Shown here piece by piece: positions 52,123-60,587 of a stretch of 64,000 nucleotides of DNA; the stretch's first letter is position 1, and each line of letters opens with the position of its first letter. Both the position numbers and the translations under genes were made by a program. The notes below the pieces were generated by a model that was given only the letters and a program-made list of their open reading frames with translations, had not been told where the DNA came from and did no database searches. The DNA is taken from positions 434,001-498,000 of the forward strand of contig NZ_LVEG02000001.1 in NCBI RefSeq assembly GCF_001614315.2, given 5' to 3'. The stretch comes from Halofilum ochraceum. GTDB taxonomy: Bacteria > Pseudomonadota > Gammaproteobacteria > XJ16 > Halofilaceae.

Positions 52123-53282
52123 CAGTCGTCCTCCCCGGAATCGGCATCCTGCACCTCGACGTCGATACCGTCGCGCAGCCCGCTGAGCCCGGAGACGACC
52201 ACCCGGTCACCGTCGCCGAGCCCGGACTCGATGACCTGGCCCGCATCTACGACCGGGCCGAGCTCGACCGACGTGAGGACGACCTGGTCGTCGTCGTTGA
52301 CCGTATACACGGCGGGACCGTCCTGATCGGAGGTGACCGCCGCTTCCGAGATAACCGCGACGTCTTCCAGCGTCGCCGTGCGCAGTTCAACACGCACGAA
52401 GAGCCCGGGGGTCAGGCGTTGATCGGGGTTGGGAAATACCGCCCGGGCGCGGACGGTGCCGGTGTCCGGGTCGATGCTCGCGTTGGTGAAGTCGAGTTGG
52501 CCTTCGCGCTCGTAGCGCTCGCCATCGGGCAGTATGAGCACGGCCCGGCGCTCGCTGTCGACATCGTCATCCGCCCCGGCGGTCATCGCCCGCCGCGCCT
52601 CGCGTCGGGCGAGCGCGTCGCGCTCCGGCAGGGCGAAGCGTACGTGGATCGGATTCAACTGCGTCACTGTGGTCAGCAGGTCGCCGGGGCCGACCAGACT
52701 CCCCTCCGGCAGGGCCTCCAGGCTCGTGACGCCATCCAGCGGCGCCTCCACCGTGGTATAGCCGAGTTCGATCTCCGCCGTGCGCAGGCCGGCCCGGGCG
52801 AGGGCGACATCGGCCCGGGCCAGTTCGACCGCGGACTGGGCGGCGTCGCGCTCACGGGTACTGATCGCGTCGTCCGCGTACAGGGACTGGACGCGCTCCC
52901 AGTCGCGCTCGGCCTGGCGCAGATTGGCGCGGGCGTTCTGCAGTTGCGCTTCGGCACTGTCCACCGCGGCCTCGAACGGCTCCGGGTCGATCCGGAACAG
53001 CGTCTCCCCCTGTTCGACCATGGCGCCTTCGGTATACGCACGGGTTTCGAGAATGCCCTCGATCCGGGGGCGCACCTCCACTTCGCGCGCGCCGCGGGCG
53101 CGCCCGGCGTACTGTTCGCGGACATCGACCGCCTGCAGCTCGATCCCGGATACCGTTACGCGTGGCGGTTGTTGCTGTTCACTGCTGCCGCTGTCCGGGG
53201 AGTCGTTGCCGCAGGCCGTAAGGGCCAGCAGCAGTAGCGCCGCGAGAGCCGTGCGCGACTCGCGGTGGTTGTTGTCGGTCAT
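52122..53282 (-). CDS. RND periplasmic adaptor, AcrA/MexE-like lipoprotein
   Basis: The 386-residue protein has a lipobox, LALTAC, at about residues 18-24, then the MexE/AcrA order of domains. [20 protein letters not shown] is the first lipoyl half, the hairpin spans about 95-170, and [22 protein letters not shown] is the second half. The barrel and membrane-proximal domain follow. It is the first gene of the operon adaptor-pump-channel-pagL and faces the TetR gene across the operator. Confidence 0.9.
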   Translation of the reverse strand: MTDNNHRESRTALAALLLLALTACGNDSPDSGSSEQQQPPRVTVSGIELQAVDVREQYAGRARGAREVEVRPRIEGILETRAYTEGAMVEQGETLFRIDPEPFEAAVDSAEAQLQNARANLRQAERDWERVQSLYADDAISTRERDAAQSAVELARADVALARAGLRTAEIELGYTTVEAPLDGVTSLEALPEGSLVGPGDLLTTVTQLNPIHVRFALPERDALARREARRAMTAGADDDVDSERRAVLILPDGERYEREGQLDFTNASIDPDTGTVRARAVFPNPDQRLTPGLFVRVELRTATLEDVAVISEAAVTSDQDGPAVYTVNDDDQVVLTSVELGPVVDAGQVIESGLGDGDRVVVSGLSGLRDGIDVEVQDADSGEDD

Positions 53283-53354
53283 TCCGTTCTCCGGGGTTGG
53301 CTGGGCGTGCCGGTCCGTTTGCAGGATCGGTACTTCTCCTTGGGTGGCGGATTA

Positions 53355-53378
53355 TACATACAATCAGGACTGTATGTA
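53355..53378. promoter_or_regulatory. AcrR-type operator
   Basis: TACATACA at 53355-53362 and TGTATGTA at 53371-53378 form a perfect inverted repeat with an 8-base spacer. It lies between the divergent adaptor and TetR genes. The half-site is the same as in the known E. coli acrR-acrA operator. Confidence 0.85.
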
Positions 53379-53461
53379 ACTTGCGGAATGCGCTATCATT
53401 CGCCCTACCGATCCCCCGGCACGACAGGGCGGGGCCATGATGGCGATCCCGCGGAGAGAAG

Positions 53462-54076
53462 ATGGCCAAGAAAACCAAAGCGGAATCGGAAGCCACCCGG
53501 GAACTGCTGCTCGACGCGGCGGAGGAGGCCTTCCTGGAAAACGGAGTGGCCCGGACCTCGCTCGATGCGATCGCCCGACGCGCGGGTCATACCCGCGGTG
53601 CTATCTACTGGCATTTCCAGGACAAGAGCGCGCTCTTCCAGGCCATGCTGGATCGCGTCCGCCTGCCGCTTGGCGATCTAGTCGAGGAGTTCGCACGCGA
53701 TAGCGGTGAGGACCCGGTGGAGGTCCTGCGCCGGCTTTGCGCCTTTGGCCTTCAGCGTCTGATCGACGATCCGCGGCATCATCGTGTCTATACCATCCTG
53801 CTGCTGCGCTGCGAACTCGTTGGAGATATGAATCCGTCAGTCGAAAGTCAGGAGCAGTTGGTGATGGAAGTACTGGACCTGTTCGAGCGGCAGTTCGTTC
53901 GCGCGCGCGAAATCGGGCGCCTCAATCCGGCGATCCCGCCGCCGGTCGCGGCCTCTGCCCTGCATACCTACATGTCCGGACTGTTCATGCAGTATCTGCG
54001 CGATCCCGTGCATTGCGATCTGGAGAATCATCGCGACACGCTGCTGGCGGTGTTCTTCGACTGGGTGGCCAAGTGA
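53462..54076 (+). CDS. TetR-family repressor of the RND operon, AcrR-like
   Basis: The 204-residue protein begins with a Lys-rich MAKKTKAESEATRELLLDAA, then the AcrR-type helix-turn-helix VARTSLDAIARRAGHTRGAIYWHFQDK. The ligand domain has LFERQFVRAREIGRLNP and AASALHTYMSGLFMQYL, typical of AcrR/TtgR/MtrR. Divergent placement next to an AcrR-type operator implies it represses the efflux operon and is released by pump substrates. Confidence 0.92.
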   Translation: MAKKTKAESEATRELLLDAAEEAFLENGVARTSLDAIARRAGHTRGAIYWHFQDKSALFQAMLDRVRLPLGDLVEEFARDSGEDPVEVLRRLCAFGLQRLIDDPRHHRVYTILLLRCELVGDMNPSVESQEQLVMEVLDLFERQFVRAREIGRLNPAIPPPVAASALHTYMSGLFMQYLRDPVHCDLENHRDTLLAVFFDWVAK

Positions 54077-54723
54077 TATTTGTACAAGCGGGATCGAGGT
54101 TCGCGACGCACCACGACGCGCTCCGGCGGAAAATCGACCGCCTCCGGTCAAGAACTTATAGCATCTGGAGGAATCGCAAGTAATTGCGGAACCGGGAATT
54201 TCGGGCGATCTGAAAAGAATTTCGCCAGTGGGGTACATAGCATATCGTTGCAGTGATCATGGACCCCAGATGGACCCCAGCGATGCCCGTAGGCCGACTG
54301 CGGGCCCCGCACGCAAGCAATCCGCGAATATCTCATCGAACGATTCATCAAGCCGCAGCGCGGCGCGCTGAAACCGTTGGTGTGGAAGCAGCCGACGGCA
54401 ACTACGTTGATATCAGGCTTATGCACCTGCCCCTCGGAGATCCGTCGCCCCCTACCGTCAGCCCCAGGGTTATTCGCTTCAGTTCGCGGAGTTCCAGGCC
54501 ATACCGGGGATTGACGCAGTTGTTGTTCGTCTGGACCGTAATGCGCTCCATTCGCGGCGCATGCGATGCACGGTCCCGGCCGCCGGAGACGGCGGCATCT
54601 GATAGCCCGAAACTTAATCAGGCCGGGCGCGCGACTCGGGTTTGACCGCGTGGAGGAGCGGCTGGGTCGGCGGCCGGTTGCTCAGCCCGTAATGAGCGGA
54701 AAACCCAGCCGAACCCGCAAGCC
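54077..54723. other. Gene-free stretch after the efflux regulator
   Basis: I see no supported gene in these 647 bases. The two GGACCCC motifs near 54257-54277 recall the IS21-like end repeats near 28442, so old element debris is possible. Confidence 0.35.
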
Positions 54724-55320
54724 GTGTGGTGTTCGGTTCGTGATATCGATCGCGCCCCCGAAGCGCTCGTCTCTCTCAACCTGCTCTCGCTCGTGGTCGC
54801 CACCAGCGTCCGCTATAGCCGCCGCGCGCTCGCCGACCTCGCCGAGCGCGATCCCCTTACCGGCGTCGGCAATCGTCGCGCCCTCAATGCGGGCGCCGGG
54901 ATAGCACTACAGCGGCGTATCGCAGGTACTCCGGCAGCCATGTTGCTGCTCGACATCGACCATTTCAAAGCAGTGAACGACACCTATGGTCACGCCGTCG
55001 GCGATCGCATCCTCGTCGAGCTGACCGGGGTAATCACCGCGACGGTGCGCGCCAGCGACGATGTCTTCCGCTACGGGGGTGAGGAGCTGCTTGTTCTCGC
55101 CAACGGCGCCACTACCCAGGCCGCCGCACAGCTCGCCGAAACGCTCCGAAAGCGCATTGAAGAATACACTTTCGACCAGAGCCTTGGCATCACGGTATCA
55201 ATCAGCGTCGCCGAGGCAGAACCGGAGGACACACTCACGTCCTGGTTCGCCAGCGTTGACGCAATGCTCTACCAAGCCAAACACGACGGACGTAATCAAG
55301 TCCGAGTTCATGAACAATAG
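54724..55320 (+). CDS. GGDEF domain protein, probably 5'-truncated
   Basis: The 198-codon frame is a GGDEF domain (DPLTGVGNRRAL to the C-terminus) with FRYGGEELLVL, that is GGEEL instead of GG(D/E)EF, and an RASD inhibitory site. About 35 residues precede the domain, including hydrophobic SLNLLSLVVATSV, which looks like the end of a transmembrane segment. The GTG at 54724 is the first available start but has no convincing ribosome site, so the sensory N-terminus was probably lost. Confidence 0.6.
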   Translation: MWCSVRDIDRAPEALVSLNLLSLVVATSVRYSRRALADLAERDPLTGVGNRRALNAGAGIALQRRIAGTPAAMLLLDIDHFKAVNDTYGHAVGDRILVELTGVITATVRASDDVFRYGGEELLVLANGATTQAAAQLAETLRKRIEEYTFDQSLGITVSISVAEAEPEDTLTSWFASVDAMLYQAKHDGRNQVRVHEQ

Positions 55321-55926
55321 CGCGAAGACGCGGGCGCAGGCCAGCTTCGTCCCGTTTTTAAGTTTCCTCTGAGGTGGAACTCAGGCGACCATGGCGGTTC
55401 TTATATTCCGGGTAATTCAAACGATAGAGATTAGGCCCGGAGAAACCGTACGTGGGCGATGTGGTTCCTAACCCGGGCATCGAAAACGCTCGGCAACGAT
55501 TTCTTGTATTGGAGTATTGGCGATGGACGGATCATCGGATACCCCTGGAATTACCCTTCAATTCTGGATGGCCGCGGGACCCGGATTGAGGTAGGGGCGG
55601 GGCGGGTAAATACATGCATGAAGCTGGTGGAGCACGATGGGGCGACAGCATGTTTGATCCAGTCAGCCATTGCCGAGCGGCTTCGCGTACTGCGGTCGTC
55701 TTGCGTCGCCTCATCAGGTGGGCGCGAGCGACCTGGCGGTCGGTGTCTGCTTGTGGCAGTCCCACAAGCACCGGGTGGGGGATAGTGAAAGGCCCGCACG
55801 TCGCCCTGGCGGCACTTTTTTGGGATTTTCAGTGTCGTGCGTCTTAACGTTTACGGGGCGGGAGACATAACTCAACAGGACCGAACTTGTCGGGGGATAC
55901 GTCTCAGGCCAGTCGGGTGTTGCCGG
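55321..55926. other. Gene-free stretch left of the accessory cluster
   Basis: No gene, RNA or element end is supported in these 606 bases. Several short frames on both strands lack ribosome sites and coding character. This is probably the border of the accessory segment. Confidence 0.4.
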
Positions 55927-56211
55927 TTAATTCGATGAATTGTCGCTGTATCCCGATCGTGGCGATTGCCCGGAATCGTCGAGTTCGGTGGCGTCGATTT
56001 CCGTCACGGCTTCCTGCTGCTCGATCTGCGCGAGCCCGAGGGCCAGTAGGTAATCGATGGCCAGGTAGCGAGGTCCTTCAATCGCCGCATCGAGCCGATC
56101 CAGTGTGGACTGGCGGATTCGCGCGGCCACTTGGGGGCGTGCGGTCGCGCGGCCATGGCCGACGATCCGCACTTTTGCGGCCGGCTTCGTCTTGGGTCGT
56201 ATCGGTGCCAT
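55927..56211 (-). CDS. Small RHH-like DNA-binding protein
   Basis: The 94-residue protein has a basic N-terminus (MAPIRPKTKPAAKVRIVGHG) and a stretch that resembles a ribbon-helix-helix motif (VAARIRQSTLDRLDA then GPRYLAIDYLLALGL). The tail is acidic. RHH proteins of this size are common plasmid and toxin-antitoxin regulators. It is divergent from the exonuclease cluster, and two TAATA(C/T)TACC motifs lie between them, so autoregulation is likely. I do not recognise a specific family. Confidence 0.5.
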   Translation of the reverse strand: MAPIRPKTKPAAKVRIVGHGRATARPQVAARIRQSTLDRLDAAIEGPRYLAIDYLLALGLAQIEQQEAVTEIDATELDDSGQSPRSGYSDNSSN

Positions 56212-56221
56212 AAGCCAATGA

Positions 56222-56283
56222 TAATACTACCGTTGCCGCAATTGCCATCACTCTGTTTTGGTGATAAGGTAATATTACCATTA
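56222..56283. promoter_or_regulatory. Candidate operator pair upstream of accessory cluster
   Basis: TAATACTACCGTTG at 56222-56235 and TAATATTACCATTA at 56270-56283 are direct copies 48 bases apart. The second forms part of a perfect palindrome, GGTAATATTACC (56268-56279). They lie in the most A/T-rich bases of the neighbourhood, between the divergent RHH-like gene and the cluster. Confidence 0.5.
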
Positions 56284-56336
56284 CGTTGTAAGGCTGATCG
56301 GGAAAAAACGAAAGCGGCATGGGCGAGGGATCTGTG

Positions 56337-56552
56337 ATGAGGAATTGCTTGGAAAACGAAGGCCGGCGCAAGCGAGCCGAGACGCCGAACGAAGTCGTGG
56401 CGATCCGAAATGCGGAGCAGATCATCGGCGAGTACGCCGTGGCGCTGCGGCGAATACGCATGCTCGAGCGATCCAGCCACTTATTCGATTTCCCCGCAAC
56501 CGAACGGGAGCAATGCCATGAGTACTCCTGCCCGACATATCGCCGTTGTTGA
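56337..56552 (+). CDS. Small hypothetical protein
   Basis: This 71-residue frame starts MRNCLENEGRRKRAETPNE and has a predicted helix VVAIRNAEQIIGEYAVALRRIRMLE. It overlaps the exonuclease start by 35 bases. No family is recognised. It may be the first gene of the cluster or a chance frame; the helical segment looks coding. Confidence 0.4.
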   Translation: MRNCLENEGRRKRAETPNEVVAIRNAEQIIGEYAVALRRIRMLERSSHLFDFPATEREQCHEYSCPTYRRC

Positions 56553-57126
56553 CCTGGAATGTAGCTGCTCGGATACGAATAACGGCGACGACACCGTCCG
56601 CCGTGCGGACATGGAAACGATCGAGATCGGCGCGGTCATGCTCCGCCGCCACGATTTCGAGCCGGTCGATGAGTTCGAACGCTTTGTGTACCCGGTGGTG
56701 CATCACGAGCTGACGGACTTCTGTAAAGAGCTCACCAGCATTACGCAGCACAACGTCGACGCCGCCCCGCGGTTCCCGGAGGTCTACTGGCGATTCACCG
56801 AATGGCTCGCCCACTGGCAGTGCGCTCAATGGGGCAGTTGGGGCAATTTCGACGCGTACCAGCTCGAATTAGATGCCAAACGGCACGGCATCCAGCACGA
56901 GTTAAGCAATCTGCCGGCCCATGTGAACGTGAAGAAGTTTTGGGCTCAGCAATGGCAAATGAAGCGCGTCGGCCTCGGGCGCGCGGTGCAGACCGCCGGC
57001 CTTGAATTCGAGGGCCGTGCGCACCGCGGTATCGACGACGCTCGCATGATCGGCAAGCTGCTGCCCGGTGTCGGTTGGCCGCGGATCCCCCAAGGGGCGC
57101 CGATCCGGCCCGGATTCGAGGATTGA
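56518..57126 (+). CDS. DEDDh 3'-5' exonuclease
   Basis: The 202-residue protein has the three exonuclease motifs of the DEDDh (RNase T/Eri-1/KapD-like) superfamily. They are VVDLECSCSD (Asp-x-Glu near residue 11), GNFDAYQLE (Asp near 112) and HRGIDDARMIG (His and Asp near 171-176). Members trim DNA or RNA 3' ends with two metal ions. The sequence TDFCKELTSITQHNVD is of the Eri-1/KapD type, suggesting RNA substrates, but this is an inference. It ends 3 bases before the metallophosphoesterase gene. Confidence 0.88.
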   Translation: MSTPARHIAVVDLECSCSDTNNGDDTVRRADMETIEIGAVMLRRHDFEPVDEFERFVYPVVHHELTDFCKELTSITQHNVDAAPRFPEVYWRFTEWLAHWQCAQWGSWGNFDAYQLELDAKRHGIQHELSNLPAHVNVKKFWAQQWQMKRVGLGRAVQTAGLEFEGRAHRGIDDARMIGKLLPGVGWPRIPQGAPIRPGFED

Positions 57127-57129
57127 GCC

Positions 57130-58215
57130 ATGCGCGACCGTGACCTCGACACCCGCGAGCTCGTCCAGCTGATTGATCGCCTGCGGGCGCTTATCCGCGG
57201 CATCGATACAACGGCCCGGCGGGATCTCGACTTCGAGCTGAACAGTGCGCGCGAGTGGTACGAGCGCGGTGATCCGGTCCGGGCCGGCCTCGCGCTGGCC
57301 GCCGCCGGAGAGATTGACGAGGCCATCGCGGACCTGCCGGAAGCGCGCGAGCTGCTCGAATTCCTGCTGCACGAGACCGGCTGGCCGCGGACGCTGCGGA
57401 TTCAGTACCTGAGCGACCTGCATGTCCGGCAGCCCGATCAGTTGGCTATCGCTGACGCCAGTGCGGACGTGCTGGTGGTCGCTGGTGACGTGGCGAATAC
57501 ATGGGAAGGGCTGCGCTGGATCATCGAGGCGGCGAGCGCCCCGCACGTGGTTTTCGTGGCCGGCAACCACGACCCGCTCGGCGAGGACTGCCACGAGTAC
57601 CGCCGCAAGATCCGATTGATCGAGGCCGAGGATCCGGCACGGATCCACGTACTCGAAAACGACGTGCTTGAGCTCGGCGGCCTGGTGATCATGGGGTGCA
57701 CGCTCTGGAGTGATTTCCGCCTGGCGCAGATCTCCGTCGACCGGGCGCTGCGTCAGGCCGACGACTTCATGATCGAGTACCAGCGCGTAGTCGATCACGC
57801 GGCTTGGCACGGGCCTCGCCCGGTTAAGACGGGGCAGACCTGTCGCCCGCCCCCGCTGTCCGCGGCGACGACACGCGGCTGGCACCTGGCCTCACGTGAC
57901 TGGCTCGACCGGACCCTGCGCGCTTACGCCGGCTGGAACCGGGTCGTCGTGACTCATCACGCGCCGCATCCGAACAGCGTGACCGTGCGGGAAGGTGATC
58001 GCCCGCACTCGTGGTCCGATCTCGCGTTCGATCACTGGGCGCCCGGGGCCTACGCGAGCGACTGCAGTGAGCTGCTCGCGCATGCCGATGTCTGGATCCA
58101 CGGCCATACCCACCGGGTCGAGGACTATGCCGTGGGCGGCTGCCGCGTTCTGAGCAATCCGGCCCGTGACGAGGCGGCCTATGACCCGGTGCGTTGTATT
58201 GAGCTGGCGGCTTGA
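57130..58215 (+). CDS. Calcineurin-like metallophosphoesterase with helical N-terminal domain
   Basis: The 361-residue protein has a metallophosphoesterase core with all motifs: YLSDLHV (Asp, His; about residue 92), VVAGDV, AGNHDPLG, VVTHHAPHPN and IHGHTH. Residues 1-88 form an extra helical domain (LDFELNSAREWYERGDP, AGEIDEAIADLPEARELLEFLL) not in the core family. Substrates of the superfamily range from nucleic acids to cyclic nucleotides and phosphoproteins. A second such enzyme lies at 60873. Position after the exonuclease with a 3-base gap implies an operon. Confidence 0.88.
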   Translation: MRDRDLDTRELVQLIDRLRALIRGIDTTARRDLDFELNSAREWYERGDPVRAGLALAAAGEIDEAIADLPEARELLEFLLHETGWPRTLRIQYLSDLHVRQPDQLAIADASADVLVVAGDVANTWEGLRWIIEAASAPHVVFVAGNHDPLGEDCHEYRRKIRLIEAEDPARIHVLENDVLELGGLVIMGCTLWSDFRLAQISVDRALRQADDFMIEYQRVVDHAAWHGPRPVKTGQTCRPPPLSAATTRGWHLASRDWLDRTLRAYAGWNRVVVTHHAPHPNSVTVREGDRPHSWSDLAFDHWAPGAYASDCSELLAHADVWIHGHTHRVEDYAVGGCRVLSNPARDEAAYDPVRCIELAA

Positions 58216-58225
58216 GGGATCCCGG

Positions 58226-58609
58226 ATGTTTGATCCGATCGACCGCCCGCCCGCCGAGTACCGGCTCAGCCGAGTGCTTTCCGACGAGCTCGGGCAATCC
58301 CAGCTGTCGTCACTGCGAAGCGTGATCATCGCGGCCGTCGAGAATCTGCAGCGCTATGACCGGGAGCGGTACGCGCACAAATACCAGGACGGGCCAGTGC
58401 CGCGACTTGCACTGCTGACCGAGGCACACGAATCGGTCGCGGAGGCCGGCCGGATGATCCGCTCGATGCGCGCCGGTGACGACGACCACGCGCTCGAGCG
58501 CCGTCACGGGATTAATATCGCGACCGTCATCGACGAGCTCTGGCAGGCATCGAACGCGATCGGGCGCTGGATCGAGCACGAGCGGACGCGCGGAGTGACC
58601 GATGAGTAG
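58226..58609 (+). CDS. Hypothetical helical protein of accessory cluster
   Basis: The 127-residue soluble protein begins MFDPIDRPPAEYRLSRVL. It has helical segments including QSQLSSLRSVIIAAVENLQ, RYDRERYAHKYQD and LLTEAHESVAEAGRMIRSM. No family is recognised. The pattern RERYAH matches RxxxxH of HEPN ribonucleases by position only, so it is not proof. It starts 10 bases after the phosphoesterase and overlaps the next gene by 8 bases. GAGGGA lies before its ATG. Confidence 0.6.
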   Translation: MFDPIDRPPAEYRLSRVLSDELGQSQLSSLRSVIIAAVENLQRYDRERYAHKYQDGPVPRLALLTEAHESVAEAGRMIRSMRAGDDDHALERRHGINIATVIDELWQASNAIGRWIEHERTRGVTDE

Positions 58610-59081
58610 CGATCGCGAGGAAACGCTGTATCGCCGGGCGATCCCGATCGAGACCGTACGGGGGTACGTCGAGCAGCAGATGGGCGAAGCCGAGGCGGAC
58701 TACGAGCGCGCTTTTCCGTCGGAATTGCGGGTGATCGACCCGGATGCGCCACAGATCTCGCCGACGACCTGCGAGCAGATCCGCAACAGGTATAAGTGGC
58801 TGTCCTACGTCGTTGTCGACGCACTTGGCTGGGCCGAAGATGAAGACGTCGGCGCGGTGCTGGCCCGAGATCTCGACCACACGCTGCTCGAGCAGCTTTG
58901 TTTGCTCCGCGAGCAGCTGTATTGGCAAGAGTGGGTCGATACCGTGCCGCGCGTTCTCACCGAATTCGCGGTCGAGCCGTTTTTGAGAGATACCCCGGGG
59001 CCTGGTCCAGGCCAGATCTCGGCCGACTTCGGGGTCTGGTGCCGCCAGCAAATCGGAAAGCGGAAGCGGGGTGAGACATGA
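58602..59081 (+). CDS. Accessory-cluster paralogue family protein, copy 1
   Basis: This 159-residue protein of unknown function is one of three related products in this cluster. The shared pattern is an IPIETVRGYVE N-terminal element, a central Tyr/Trp-rich helix (RYKWLSYVVVDALGWAEDE), then VGAVLARDLDHTLLEQLCLL and REQLYWQ. Homology to the proteins from 59078 and 60051 is visible by eye. No catalytic motif was found. It is acidic and without signal or membrane segments. It overlaps both neighbours (8 and 4 bases). Confidence 0.6.
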   Translation: MSSDREETLYRRAIPIETVRGYVEQQMGEAEADYERAFPSELRVIDPDAPQISPTTCEQIRNRYKWLSYVVVDALGWAEDEDVGAVLARDLDHTLLEQLCLLREQLYWQEWVDTVPRVLTEFAVEPFLRDTPGPGPGQISADFGVWCRQQIGKRKRGET

Positions 59082-59785
59082 GGCGCGCTGTGTACATCGC
59101 CGACGTACGAGACTATCTCGAGCACCGGATCGAGCAGATCGACCCCGTCTACCAGCGCGCGCGCGGTGAAAGCGGGGAAGAGCGCGGGCCGGACTGGCCG
59201 GCAATCTGGGCGCAACGCGCTTGGCTCCATTGGCTCGAATGCAAAGCCCTGTCCCGCGCCGAGCGGGCCGGGATCGGCGCGGTGATGGGCGTAGAGCGTG
59301 ACGACACGCTGCTCGAGACGCTCGGGCTGCTCGACGAGCAGTTGCACGAACAGCAGACCGAGTGGACCGACGCGAGCGGCCGCAGGCGTGGTGGTGGCCA
59401 GGTCTCGCGCGACCTGACCCAGAACGCAGTTGAGCCGTTCTGGACGAGCCCGACCGCGATCTCGGCCAGCGCCGAGGGCTGGCGGCGGCGCAGTGAATCG
59501 ATCGAGCGGCGGCTGTGGCGGCTCAATCGGGATCTCGGCGGCGCTACCCCAATCCAGGGCTACGAGGCGGCCCATCGTTATGCCGAGGCGGCCGCCTGCG
59601 AATACGCGGCCTACCGTCAGCTGCAGGTGTGGGGCAGTGGCGCGGCGGCCGCGGAGGCAGACGAGCGGCTCGCGCAGGTCAGACAAGCGCTCGAGCAGGC
59701 CTTGGCGGCTTATCAGTCATCGGACGCACCGCGCGACCGGATCGGCGAGGAGATCGCGAGTATTGCACGGCTGATCCGCCGGTGA
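59078..59785 (+). CDS. Accessory-cluster paralogue family protein, copy 2 with C-terminal helical extension
   Basis: The 235-residue protein has the same core as the upstream copy: VYIADVRDYLEHRIE, then RAWLHWLECKALSRAERA, IGAVMGVERDDTLLETLGLLDEQL and an NAVEPFW element like AVEPFL of copy 1. It adds about 90 residues of Ala-rich helix (YEAAHRYAEAAACEYAAYRQ). No family is recognised. ATG and the upstream TGA overlap as ATGA. Confidence 0.6.
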   Translation: MRRAVYIADVRDYLEHRIEQIDPVYQRARGESGEERGPDWPAIWAQRAWLHWLECKALSRAERAGIGAVMGVERDDTLLETLGLLDEQLHEQQTEWTDASGRRRGGGQVSRDLTQNAVEPFWTSPTAISASAEGWRRRSESIERRLWRLNRDLGGATPIQGYEAAHRYAEAAACEYAAYRQLQVWGSGAAAAEADERLAQVRQALEQALAAYQSSDAPRDRIGEEIASIARLIRR

Positions 59786-59857
59786 GTTTCGTACAAGTTA
59801 CGTAAAACGATTGCTGTACGAAATAAAGCAAATCTGAAGAAGAAAGGAGGAGTGACA

Positions 59858-59998
59858 ATGTTCACCACCAGCGATGCCGGCGGCCTTGCAGTCGTCGTCT
59901 GCCTGTTGATCGGCATCCCAACGATGATTTGGGGCGACGTGACAACCGGGTTCTTTGTTACAGCAGCAGGATTCGGGCTCGGAACCGCTCTTCGATGA
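59858..59998 (+). CDS. 46-residue membrane protein
   Basis: A short frame starts behind AAAGGAGGAGTGACA, a near-consensus ribosome site. It encodes two hydrophobic stretches, GLAVVVCLLIGIPTMIW and TTGFFVTAAGFGLG, around a short polar turn (GDV). It is too short for most gene finders, but the ribosome site and hydrophobic pattern support it. Its role is unknown; small membrane proteins often accompany toxin or phage-related cassettes. Confidence 0.6.
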   Translation: MFTTSDAGGLAVVVCLLIGIPTMIWGDVTTGFFVTAAGFGLGTALR

Positions 59999-60050
59999 TC
60001 AGCCGGGCCGGATGCCACCGATAAAGCCTTCGGCCGCAGGAGATGGAGCC

Positions 60051-60587
60051 GTGACCGACGGGACGGATACAGCGATCGAAGCGCTGACGGCCGCGCTCGC
60101 GCAGCTCAAGCCCGGCACGCCCGTACACAATCAGGCCAGTGAGGCGCACCAGTCGCTCGTCGCCCGGCGACCGCATAGCGCCGTACACGCTTATCTCGTG
60201 ATTGAACAAGCGCTTTTCGAAGTCGACACGCTGTCGCCGGTGCAGGACCTGCTGATGCAGACGTGGGCGGCTGTGCGGCCGTCACCGACGGCCATTCCAA
60301 TCGAGATGGCCGCAGAGTACGTGTGGAAAGAGCGCGTCCGACTCGATGATATGGATCGGCGCGGAGAAGCCGCACTCATTCCGGGACTGAGAGACCGCGT
60401 TAAGCGGCTCCGATTTGTCGATTACTGTCTGTGTCTCGCCGAACGGGCCCGGGTCGGCGCCGTGTTGGCCTCGTCATTCGATGACGCGATGCTCTTGGAA
60501 CTCGAGAAGCTCTATCAGCAGCTCTATTGGCAGAACGAGAACGACCGTATCCCGGGGCGAGTTGCACCACGCCATGAAACCCGCTGA
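60051..60587 (+). CDS. Accessory-cluster paralogue family protein, copy 3
   Basis: The 178-residue product has the family core in its second half: IPIEMAAEYVWKERVRLDD, RLRFVDYCLCLAERARVGAV and SSFDDAMLLELEKLYQQLYWQ. Its first 75 residues are a separate helical region with ARRPHSAVHAYLVIEQA, in which Arg and His are spaced as in HEPN motifs (RxxxxxH). That likeness is weak. The GTG at 60051 was chosen for AGGAG 7 bases upstream; an ATG at 60012 is possible. Its end overlaps the nucleotidyltransferase gene by 14 bases. Confidence 0.55.
   Translation: MTDGTDTAIEALTAALAQLKPGTPVHNQASEAHQSLVARRPHSAVHAYLVIEQALFEVDTLSPVQDLLMQTWAAVRPSPTAIPIEMAAEYVWKERVRLDDMDRRGEAALIPGLRDRVKRLRFVDYCLCLAERARVGAVLASSFDDAMLLELEKLYQQLYWQNENDRIPGRVAPRHETR

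Noticed and set aside
54253..54645. 130-codon plus-strand frame after the TetR gene
   Set aside because: The product is rich in Arg and Pro with no recognisable domain and no ribosome site.
55459..55785. Short frames in both directions left of the accessory cluster
   Set aside because: They overlap in conflicting frames, have no ribosome sites and resemble no family.
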